A stretch of DNA of 41,408 nt from Patescibacteria group bacterium (lineage in GTDB: Bacteria > Patescibacteria > Microgenomatia > Daviesbacterales > UBA10151): NCBI GenBank assembly GCA_023487645.1, contig JAMDBX010000041.1:1-41408 (forward strand), in the 5' to 3' direction. Under the pieces are notes generated by a model that saw nothing but the letters and a program-made list of their open reading frames with translations, was not told the DNA's origin and ran no database searches. Both the position numbers and the translations under genes were made by a program. Below, piece after piece: positions 25,982-32,385 of this stretch; position 1 is the first letter of the stretch; each line of letters starts with the position of its first letter.

Positions 25982-26054
25982 CGTCATTCTGGACCCGCCT
26001 CTGGCGGGGATAGAATCAGATCCTATCAGTCGCTTTACTCCTTCCAGGATGACG
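25982..26054. repeat. REP-like element, copy B
   Basis: Outer inverted repeat CGTCATTCTGG / CCAGGATGACG with an inner hairpin CCCGCC-TCT-GGCGGG. Same family as the element at 23263-23336. It fills the divergent spacer between the pilin promoter and the plus-strand gene at 26142. Confidence 0.55.
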
Positions 26055-26105
26055 ATGAAAGTGGGGGATTTCAGGTAGTTTCAAAAAAATTTTTAACAAG
26101 GATAT

Positions 26106-26134
26106 TTGCATATTATAGGATATTATGTTAAAAT
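26106..26134 (+). promoter_or_regulatory. promoter of the embedded plus-strand gene
   Basis: TTGCAT (26106-26111), 17-bp spacer, TAAAAT (26129-26134), then 7 nt to the ATG at 26142: a leaderless arrangement. Confidence 0.55.
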
Positions 26135-26141
26135 TATTTTC

Positions 26142-26807
26142 ATGATAGAAACTGAAGTAGAAAAAGATCTAGTCTTAAATAATAAAAAGACGCCAGATCT
26201 TCAACTACCATCAAGACGAGGGAGAAGTAAATGGCAAAATTTGGCTTTAGCATTACCATTAGGCGCAGCCATTACCATTCCCGGATTTATGGCTTGGTTT
26301 CAGAGTGTTGAGGCAGCCGATCCAACCCCGACAACAACATCTAGTCCAAAACCTACAAACACCCAAACTTTGTTACCTGAAGCAGTGGCAACGGCTCATC
26401 AGCAGTTAATTGATGAACAAATAAACAGTGTAAAAGCTACTGCCGAAGCCGATCTTGCTGCTACTCGAGCGGCCAACAACCTTACCGCCACTGCTGTAGT
26501 TGAGGGAATAGTTGCAACCAGGGTTGCCAGAGCTACTGAGAAAATTGAAAAGCGACAAGCAGCTGAACAAACTGTAGTTGTTAAAGAAAGAATGGCTACG
26601 GCTACTGCTCGGGCAATAATTGTTGAGGAATCGCGTCAGGATAATACCTTGGGTTTACCGAATTGGTTATGGTGGACCATTCTTATTGGAGGCTCAGCAG
26701 CCTTTTTAGCCACACGTTGGTCAAGAACTCATATTTGGCAACCAATAAGAAATGGTTTAAGAAGGGCAAGGGATTTTATAATGGATACAGCCAGAAGAAT
26801 TTGGTAA
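26142..26807 (+). CDS. unknown two-helix membrane protein with Ala/Thr-rich coiled coil
   Basis: Function not recognised. 221 residues: a short basic cytoplasmic N-terminus, a membrane helix (~40-60), a Thr/Pro linker, a long Ala/Thr/Val/Glu helix (~80-170) of likely coiled-coil character, a second helix (LWWTILIGGSAAFLA), and a basic Arg-rich tail. It lies alone on the plus strand in the middle of the pilin genes. The ATG at 26142 is preferred because the upstream in-frame TTG overlaps the -35 box. Confidence 0.75.
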   Translation: MIETEVEKDLVLNNKKTPDLQLPSRRGRSKWQNLALALPLGAAITIPGFMAWFQSVEAADPTPTTTSSPKPTNTQTLLPEAVATAHQQLIDEQINSVKATAEADLAATRAANNLTATAVVEGIVATRVARATEKIEKRQAAEQTVVVKERMATATARAIIVEESRQDNTLGLPNWLWWTILIGGSAAFLATRWSRTHIWQPIRNGLRRARDFIMDTARRIW

Positions 26808-26823
26808 GTGGTATAAGTTATTT

Positions 26824-27366
26824 TTATCTCGCAAAGAATGTAAATCCGGTAATTTGTCCAATTAATCTAATAATAAGAAAAGCTAGAGCTAAAAGTACAA
26901 TTCCAATAATTGCATAAGTAAGACGCCCCCGGGCTTTGCTAATTGCTTCTTTGTCACCTCCTGACATAATCCATTGGAGTGCACTAATAAGAACCATAAA
27001 AATAAAAACAATTCCGGCGGCGATATAAATTATTTGAATAACGTTAGTTAAAACTTGGCTGATTCCGGCGTTACCAAAGCCCAAATTTAGAACCTGAGGA
27101 GGAGGGACGATTCTTCCTAAAGTTTGACTGGTGTCATCTGCTGGCTGACAGGTCCACTTGGCACAACCCACACATTGATTGGGATTGGGTAGACAGGATA
27201 AACCTGCTTTACAATCAATAAGCTGGCCGTCTGAGGCAATAAGGGGTTTAGAATCTTCTGTTCTGCAGGGACTACCTTCGCTAATGTCATTGATAACAGC
27301 TTTCGTTGGGGAGGCTAAAGGAAAAAGTGTAATAGCAAATAGTACAAATAAAATAATGTATTTCAT
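26824..27366 (-). CDS. T4SS_pilin-family protein with Cys-rich ectodomain
   Basis: 180 residues: signal peptide (~1-23), a ~60-residue exported segment with six Cys (CRTEDSKP... CVGCAKWTCQP), then two helices (~107-130 and ~150-172) around WIMSGGDKEAISKARGRLT. Its ATG directly abuts the stop of the preceding pilin gene, so it is co-translated. Confidence 0.8.
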   Translation of the reverse strand: MKYIILFVLFAITLFPLASPTKAVINDISEGSPCRTEDSKPLIASDGQLIDCKAGLSCLPNPNQCVGCAKWTCQPADDTSQTLGRIVPPPQVLNLGFGNAGISQVLTNVIQIIYIAAGIVFIFMVLISALQWIMSGGDKEAISKARGRLTYAIIGIVLLALAFLIIRLIGQITGFTFFAR

Positions 27367-27873
27367 TTAGAAAATAGCAATTTTAAAACCAAAAATTTGG
27401 GGTATAAACTGCATAATTAAAAATAACATCATCAGTAGTAAAAAGCCAATGATGGAGTGGGTGATCATGTCGCGGGCAGATGCCACGGCGTTTTTATCAC
27501 CCCCGGAGGTAAGGTATTTGAAGGCCCCAATGAGAAAGTAAAAAACCACTGCCACAGCCGCAATACTAAAGGCCGGGCCAATGAGCCCGCTTAAAATTTC
27601 CCCTAAGCTATTAAATTTTCCAAAAGCAAATTGATCTTTTAAGCTAACTTGTTGATTTAGCCCCGTTGCTGACAGAGGAATACATGATCCTGATCTACAG
27701 GTAAAACCGCTGCTACAACTTACATCAGCGCAGGGGTCAACATACGCTCCAGGAATATCGGCGGCTTTTGCAGGAGAAGATAACATTATAGTAGCGGCTA
27801 TTATTGACACTGCTAATAATTGTCCTAAAAGGCAAATTTTTTTTAGTTTAGCTAAATTTAATATTTTGCTCAT
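27367..27873 (-). CDS. T4SS_pilin-family protein with DPC-Cys module
   Basis: 168 residues from the ATG at 27873, chosen because it overlaps the upstream TGA (ATGA). Signal peptide ~1-34, then DIPGAYVDPCADVSC / GFTCRSGSCIP, the same Cys module as the large surface protein at 23341-25098. Two helices follow around YLTSGGDKNAVASARDMIT. Confidence 0.8.
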   Translation of the reverse strand: MSKILNLAKLKKICLLGQLLAVSIIAATIMLSSPAKAADIPGAYVDPCADVSCSSGFTCRSGSCIPLSATGLNQQVSLKDQFAFGKFNSLGEILSGLIGPAFSIAAVAVVFYFLIGAFKYLTSGGDKNAVASARDMITHSIIGFLLLMMLFLIMQFIPQIFGFKIAIF

Positions 27874-28214
27874 GGTGAGGTAACGGGTGTTACTGGCAAT
27901 GCTGAGTTGGCTGGAACAAGTTGTTGAATATATTGGCTGATGGCAAAAGAGAGCATGATGATGATAAATCCCACAATGGCCCAAGTGATCCGGCTACGGG
28001 CTTTAGCTAAACCTTCTTTATTGCCTCCGGAAAAAATATACTGGAATACCCCCCAGGCAGCCCAGATAAACATCAAAAACCCGGCCACAATAAAGGCAAT
28101 ATCTAAAAGTTGGGAAACAATCGAACCAATGTTGGCCGAGGCCAGCTCTGGTTTTAACCCAAAGTTCTCACCGATATTATTGTATTCTGGTAGGCTAAGA
28201 GCAAGTTGTTTCAT
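27870..28214 (-). CDS. T4SS_pilin-family protein
   Basis: 114 residues, no obvious signal peptide. Two membrane helices (~36-58 and ~77-95) flank FSGGNKEGLAKARSRITW; the tail is Pro/Thr-rich. Both ends overlap neighbours by 4 bp (ATGA), marking tight translational coupling in the unit 30202-26824. Confidence 0.78.
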   Translation of the reverse strand: MKQLALSLPEYNNIGENFGLKPELASANIGSIVSQLLDIAFIVAGFLMFIWAAWGVFQYIFSGGNKEGLAKARSRITWAIVGFIIIMLSFAISQYIQQLVPANSALPVTPVTSP

Positions 28215-30202
28215 TTGCCAAATCCCGGTAGATTTAGTATATCAACCCCGATAATTTGCAACAATGTCACAGAAAGAATGATAAATAAAAGGCCGATGGC
28301 AGCCGAGGTAAAACGTTCCCTCCCGGCTTTTACTCCTTCGGGACTGCCTCCCGAGGTAATCATCTCGACGGCTCCAAAAATCATTAAAAGTAGAGCAACT
28401 CCTCCTCCGGCCCCGGCAATAAATTTGGAAACTCCTTTAACCAGCTCCACCGGATCCGTGGGTACACACCCAATAGCAGTTAAGACACCTGTACCACTTG
28501 CAACTTTTTGGCCAGTTGAAGGATTGCAAGTTTCTCCTCCAGCTGAAGTACAAGCATTACCGTTTGCGTCCTGACCATTGACGCAGCCTTGATATCCGCC
28601 TGCTCCGTTATTTCCTGCACCTCCTTTACTACCTCCCAATGTTGGATCTCCTCCAACTGTGATAGTTGTTGATCCGCAAATACTATTATTAGATTGATTT
28701 CTAAAGACAAGAGTATAGGTAGCTGAATTTTCAACATTGGGAATTTTGGCGTTAGAAAGAGAGTAGGTGGCTCCACAATTGTTTATGGTAGAGCAAGGGT
28801 AGGACCCCGAAGTTTGGTCATTCATATATACCTCATAATTACCTGGGCTGAAATTAGTCGCATTGTTTGCACCATTGACTAATGAAATATCTATTGAACT
28901 GCTGTTAGTTTTTGCTGCATTAGCAAAGGAGTTGTTGCCTTTGGTTATTTGAAGATCTAACTTGCATTGACTAGATCCACTAATACTGATACTTTTTTTA
29001 GCAAATGTTTGATTTAAAGAAGGAACGGTTACAGCTAGAGGGTTATTCGAGCCAGGTTCAAGATAGTTACTAGGAATTATAAAATTAAGTTTGTAATTAT
29101 CTCCGTCCTTTTCCAGCTTGTCACTTGTTAATTCTAAAGATGATCCTGGGTTTTTTACAGCAAAACAATCTTGGCCGACAGGACATGTCACAGTAATCTG
29201 GTTGCTTTCAAAAAGAGATCCTCTTTGTTTGTTTAGTGTTACTTGATATTTATGGGCGATTATTGGGGAAAATGTCACTGTAATTTGAATTTGTTGGTTT
29301 GAATCGATTGAACCGCTATCGATAGAAGGATTACCCATTATTACTACTGGTCCAATAGCTGTTTGCGGTACCCATGAAAAAGAAATGACGGGACTGGATT
29401 GATTGTCTCCAACCGTAAATGTCCAAGGAGGTGCTGAGTTAATACCATTTATAGAGGGGTTGGAGGCTAGAATCTTTGGTAATACTGATTGATTAACACT
29501 ATTTAAATCGTTACAGTTATTTAATTGTTTAATATCAGTAATGGTTATGTCATTTACTCCTGGCGGTTTAATTATTGGTTCTTTTGCCGAACACTTATTT
29601 CCCGCCGGCGGTTGCCAGAAATTAGGGCTCACTGTGGCGCAATTTTTATTCCCTAAAATTGTTTGTTGGGTTGAACCTGCCTGGACCGTGGCCTTAAAAC
29701 ACTGGCCGCTGTTGCCATTGGTAGTCATATCAAATAAAGGGTTTACATAGGCTAAATTTGCATTATCTACAGTGATGGTTCCAAGTGAACATGTGGTTGC
29801 GTAGATATTAAGAGGAAAAATAGCAGGGTATTGTAAGTCGAATTCGTTAGGGCCTGGTTTAGAAGGAGCTTGGATATTAAATACTATTGTTGATTCTCCC
29901 GGAGGAAGTATCGCTATATCTCCTCCGTTATTTCCAAACCATGTACCCCCGAAATTAATATGGAAAGTATCCTTGTAAAGATCGGGATGGTTGGCGGTAT
30001 CAAAAGCTACAGTGATATTGAAAGACTGTGCAATCTTTGGGTTGCTATCGGGCAGTGCCACTGATATAACTGGCCCCTTGTCAGACTGACAAGGGGGGTA
30101 GTTTGTACTGGCGTTAGCTTTTTGGGTGGCAGGAAAAAAGAAAACAAAAAAGGAAGCGATAATTAATATACTTGCTCGAAAAAATTTAGAAGAGATAAGC
30201 AT
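28211..30202 (-). CDS. large exported protein with C-terminal T4SS_pilin-like domain
   Basis: 663 residues: signal peptide (~1-31, cut after ANA), then ~530 residues of beta-rich, Asn/Ser-rich sequence suggesting several Ig-like domains with a few Cys. The C-terminal ~70 residues have two helices around EMITSGGSPEGVKAGRERFT, the same pattern as the small pilins. It may display a large ectodomain on the pilin scaffold. First gene of a four-gene unit. The ATG lies 7 nt after a promoter-like sequence inside direct repeat R1. Confidence 0.78.
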   Translation of the reverse strand: MLISSKFFRASILIIASFFVFFFPATQKANASTNYPPCQSDKGPVISVALPDSNPKIAQSFNITVAFDTANHPDLYKDTFHINFGGTWFGNNGGDIAILPPGESTIVFNIQAPSKPGPNEFDLQYPAIFPLNIYATTCSLGTITVDNANLAYVNPLFDMTTNGNSGQCFKATVQAGSTQQTILGNKNCATVSPNFWQPPAGNKCSAKEPIIKPPGVNDITITDIKQLNNCNDLNSVNQSVLPKILASNPSINGINSAPPWTFTVGDNQSSPVISFSWVPQTAIGPVVIMGNPSIDSGSIDSNQQIQITVTFSPIIAHKYQVTLNKQRGSLFESNQITVTCPVGQDCFAVKNPGSSLELTSDKLEKDGDNYKLNFIIPSNYLEPGSNNPLAVTVPSLNQTFAKKSISISGSSQCKLDLQITKGNNSFANAAKTNSSSIDISLVNGANNATNFSPGNYEVYMNDQTSGSYPCSTINNCGATYSLSNAKIPNVENSATYTLVFRNQSNNSICGSTTITVGGDPTLGGSKGGAGNNGAGGYQGCVNGQDANGNACTSAGGETCNPSTGQKVASGTGVLTAIGCVPTDPVELVKGVSKFIAGAGGGVALLLMIFGAVEMITSGGSPEGVKAGRERFTSAAIGLLFIILSVTLLQIIGVDILNLPGFGK

Positions 30203-30256
30203 TATTTTCAGCTTAGCTTAAGACAAATTCCTTTGCAACCTTAAAATTAGGGTATA
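30201..30256. repeat. direct repeat R1 (promoter-like)
   Basis: 56 bp, nearly identical to R3 (31693-31748) and sharing its first ~43 bp with R2 (30939-30981). On the minus strand it contains TTGCAA-17 bp-TAAGCT (30233-30238, 30210-30215) just before the 663-residue protein's ATG. A short shared tail (GTTGCCACCCTTGG, near 30289) follows as in R3. Confidence 0.7.
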
Positions 30257-30333
30257 GAAAATAGTTCATAGTATATGGTTAATTTTAAGTTGCCACCCTT
30301 GGAAGCAGCAGACCAAAATAGGAAAAGCATGAT

Positions 30334-30597
30334 TTAATAGACTTGATTGTGGCTGCCGATATCGTATAAGAGAACTCCGTCTTTAGTGGTTTGGTAGATA
30401 ACTCGGATATCTCCGGTGATGGAAAAGGCACGGTAGGAAGATTTATTACCGATCAAAAGGTGGTCTTTTAGGAGTGGATCTTGAGGATTTTTTAGAAACA
30501 GTTCTAGTCTCTGTTTAAATTGGGCTATCAGTTTCGAGTTGGGTAATATCCTAGTTTGATAGTGTTTAAGAAAGTTTTTATGGTAACTTATTTTCAT
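30334..30597 (-). CDS. RelE/YafQ-type mRNA interferase toxin
   Basis: 87 residues from the internal ATG at 30597, which overlaps the antitoxin gene by 20 bp. The RelE/ParE-superfamily pattern is clear: N-terminal helix pair, KDHLLIGNKSSYRAFSI, then DIRVIYQ and the C-terminal LLYDIGSHNQVY, close to YafQ-like toxins that cleave mRNA at the ribosome. Antitoxin-before-toxin order is typical of relBE/dinJ-yafQ. Confidence 0.85.
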   Translation of the reverse strand: MKISYHKNFLKHYQTRILPNSKLIAQFKQRLELFLKNPQDPLLKDHLLIGNKSSYRAFSITGDIRVIYQTTKDGVLLYDIGSHNQVY

Positions 30598-30871
30598 GGA
30601 GCTGCTTAAGCAGATCATTAGCATTTTTAGCTCGATAAATGTTACGCCCTTTCTTAAAATCCTTTGTAATTTTTTTGTAACGCTTATCAGACTGAGGGGA
30701 AAGATAAGTTACATCTTCCTGGAAGGAGAGATCAATTTTTCTATCAGCTAGTTTTTTCATAAATACCCGGAGAATTTCTTGAAGTGAAGAAAATCCATAG
30801 TCTTGAGCCGCTGCCTCAGCGCTGTTTTTTAAGTCTTTAGTTAATGGTACTTGTAGAATAGTTCTTTGCAT
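30578..30871 (-). CDS. RelB/DinJ-type antitoxin
   Basis: 97 residues. The N-terminal ribbon-helix-helix-like segment (TILQVPLTKDLKNSAEAAAQ, then a DYGFSSLQEILRVFM helix) resembles RelB/DinJ antitoxins, which bind the operator and, through the C-terminal tail, the toxin. It precedes and overlaps the RelE-like gene and has a promoter with a palindromic operator upstream. Confidence 0.82.
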   Translation of the reverse strand: MQRTILQVPLTKDLKNSAEAAAQDYGFSSLQEILRVFMKKLADRKIDLSFQEDVTYLSPQSDKRYKKITKDFKKGRNIYRAKNANDLLKQLHENKLP

Positions 30872-30883
30872 ATTGTTTTTACT

Positions 30884-30918
30884 ACTACAATTGTAGTGTT
30901 TTTGTCATCAGTTGTCAA
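30884..30918 (-). promoter_or_regulatory. relBE promoter and palindromic operator
   Basis: Perfect -35 TTGACA (30913-30918), 17-bp spacer, -10 TACAAT (30890-30895). A 14-bp perfect palindrome ACTACAATTGTAGT (30884-30897) covers the -10, a likely binding site for the antitoxin complex. Confidence 0.7.
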
Positions 30919-30938
30919 TCTATCGAAGTAGAAGGGAC

Positions 30939-30981
30939 ATTATTTTCAGCTTAGCTTAAGACAAACTCCTTTGAAATCCTT
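30939..30981. repeat. direct repeat R2
   Basis: Shares ATTATTTTCAGCTTAGCTTA and the following bases with R1 and R3 but diverges after ~43 bp; its -35-like hexamer is TTTCAA. It lies between the relBE and DUF433/PIN-like modules. Confidence 0.65.
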
Positions 30982-31052
30982 TTTTATCTTTATCGAGTTG
31001 GGTAAGGAAAAGTAAAAAGGGTTATCAATTTATCAAACCAGGATTGTAGGGC

Positions 31053-31403
31053 TTAGAAAGGATGAGAATCAGCTGTTTCTTCCTTGATGATTGTAACTGA
31101 GCTTTGGAGGATTTCTTCTTTTTGGTTTTTCAGAAGCTGTTTTAAATGTTCGATAATATGATTTGGGGATAAATCCTTTAATCTGATGACAATTGTTGAT
31201 ACCTGATATTTTGGAAATTGGGTTAAGGAAAGGAAATCTTTATCCAGAGTTAAAATAGTTCGCTGCTCTTTTTGAGCAATTTTAATTAAATCTGTATCTT
31301 TAGCTGTAAGGATTTGTCTTTTTATGTCTGAGACATCATGGCCTGTCTTGGTAAGATAGATAACTATCGACTGTGGGATATTAACGTCGGCGAGAAATTT
31401 CAT
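31053..31403 (-). CDS. DUF5615 PIN-like toxin/nuclease
   Basis: 116 residues from the internal ATG at 31403. MKFLADVNIPQSIVIYL at the N-terminus, AKDTDLIKIAQKEQRTILTL and DKDF supply the acidic residues of a PIN-like active site. DUF5615 proteins normally pair with DUF433 antitoxins, as here; the gene overlaps the DUF433 gene by 23 bp. RNase activity is inferred from the family. Confidence 0.83.
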   Translation of the reverse strand: MKFLADVNIPQSIVIYLTKTGHDVSDIKRQILTAKDTDLIKIAQKEQRTILTLDKDFLSLTQFPKYQVSTIVIRLKDLSPNHIIEHLKQLLKNQKEEILQSSVTIIKEETADSHPF

Positions 31404-31641
31404 GAGCGACAATATGAGATTTATCAAAGATATAACTTTCTTCTTTAGAAACAACTTTAGCAGCATAATCTATTGCCGCTTGAATTTGTTCTGTTTTTAA
31501 AAAGGGGTATTCTTTAAGGATGCCTTTAATTTCCATGCCAGAAGAGAGCAGCTCTAAAACAGTTTCTACCGACATTCTGGTTCCGGCAATAACTGGTTTA
31601 CCGTCTAAGATTTCTGGATTCTGAACTATAAGATTTTTCAT
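31381..31641 (-). CDS. DUF433 (VapB45-like) antitoxin
   Basis: 86 residues with the DUF433 signature: NPEILDGKPVIAGTRMSVET, then VLELLSSGMEIKGILKEYP and LKTEQIQAAIDYA, a winged-helix-like DNA-binding fold. It is the partner of the downstream PIN-like protein. The ATG is 6 nt after a TATGAT box (31648-31653), so it is probably leaderless. Confidence 0.87.
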   Translation of the reverse strand: MKNLIVQNPEILDGKPVIAGTRMSVETVLELLSSGMEIKGILKEYPFLKTEQIQAAIDYAAKVVSKEESYIFDKSHIVAHEISRRR

Positions 31642-31647
31642 AACCCT

Positions 31648-31653
31648 ATCATA
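31648..31653 (-). promoter_or_regulatory. -10 box of the DUF433/PIN-like module
   Basis: TATGAT on the minus strand, 6 nt before the ATG. No convincing -35; repeat R3 lies ~40 bp upstream. Confidence 0.45.
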
Positions 31654-31692
31654 CCATATTCTGACTGCTGAGTTTGTATGTCTTAAGTAAGA

Positions 31693-31748
31693 ATTATTTT
31701 CAGCTTAGCTTAAGACAAAATCCTTTGCAATCTTAAAATTAGGGTATA
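31693..31748. repeat. direct repeat R3
   Basis: Nearly identical to R1 over 56 bp, and followed within 10-30 bp by the same GTTGYCACCCTTGG tail (near 31758). It separates the minus-strand DUF433 module from the plus-strand hicBA module. Confidence 0.7.
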
Positions 31749-31816
31749 GTTATTTCAGGTTGTCACCCTTGGGGTGGAAGGCTAAATTTTGGGAGGTTTT
31801 CTAAGCTTAAAAATGA

Positions 31817-31822
31817 TATAAT
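31817..31822 (+). promoter_or_regulatory. -10 box of hicBA
   Basis: Perfect TATAAT, 7 nt before the hicB ATG; weak -35. Leaderless arrangement. Confidence 0.5.
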
Positions 31823-31829
31823 TACACAA

Positions 31830-32102
31830 ATGTTAAAAAGGTCAGAAAAAGTTTTTGAATATGAGTTACCCATTAAAATCGAACCCCAAAAGGAGGGAGG
31901 GTTTGTGGTCACTTGCCCTCTTTGGTCCGACTGTTACGCTCAGGGTGATACTCTTGATGAGGCAGTGCTAGAAATTACCGGTGTTGCCCAGTCCTTGATT
32001 GAACTTTATAAAGAAGAAGGATTAAAAATTCCTTTAAAGCTACAAAAGACTAAAACTGTTAAAGATGTTCACCTTTCTGTTTCTATCCTTACTGCTGCAT
32101 GA
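31830..32102 (+). CDS. hicB: HicB antitoxin
   Basis: 90 residues with the HicB partial RNase-H-like fold: PIKIEPQKEGGFVVTCPLW, then CYAQGDTLDEAVLEI and a helix ending in a short Lys-rich segment. It neutralises HicA. It precedes hicA (reverse of the E. coli order, but common elsewhere) and overlaps it by ATGA. Confidence 0.88.
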   Translation: MLKRSEKVFEYELPIKIEPQKEGGFVVTCPLWSDCYAQGDTLDEAVLEITGVAQSLIELYKEEGLKIPLKLQKTKTVKDVHLSVSILTAA

Positions 32103-32344
32103 AATTTAAGCCTTTGAGCTATCGAGATGTTATCAAAAAAGCTCGGAAGGCAGGTTTTGTTTTCCGCAGGAGTACTAGTGGTAGTCATGAAATTTGGTGG
32201 AATGAAACCCAAAAGAAAACTTGTGTTATTCCTCACCATAGAGAGATTAAATCAGGAACTTTAAAAAATATTATTACCCAAATGGGAATCTCTGAAGACG
32301 AATTTGAGAAATTATACTTTTATGTCAGCTTAAGACAGTTTTAG
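32099..32344 (+). CDS. hicA: HicA mRNA interferase toxin
   Basis: 81 residues with the double-stranded-RNA-binding-like HicA fold: SYRDVIKKARKAGFVFRR, then STSGSHEIWW carrying the catalytic His, and VIPHHREIKSGTLKNII. It cleaves mRNA when HicB is lost. Its C-terminal codons overlap a degenerate copy of the local direct repeat. Confidence 0.9.
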   Translation: MKFKPLSYRDVIKKARKAGFVFRRSTSGSHEIWWNETQKKTCVIPHHREIKSGTLKNIITQMGISEDEFEKLYFYVSLRQF

Positions 32345-32348
32345 GGTC
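32325..32348. repeat. degenerate direct repeat R4
   Basis: TCAGCTTAAGACA followed by TTTTAGGGT resembles the R1-R3 core, with 5 bases (TTAGC) missing. It overlaps the end of hicA, so it may mark the right edge of the TA array. Confidence 0.35.
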
Positions 32349-32385
32349 AACTTACGGATCAAAAAATGTGCTAAAATTTTAAAGT

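Noticed and set aside
30201..31748. CRISPR array
   Set aside because: Only three or four repeats, ~740 bp apart, with TA genes between them. No short spacers and no cas genes.
30201..31748. Integron attC sites
   Set aside because: The repeats lack the paired R/L boxes and long imperfect palindrome of attC sites, and no integrase is present. The cassette-like layout is still noted as a finding.
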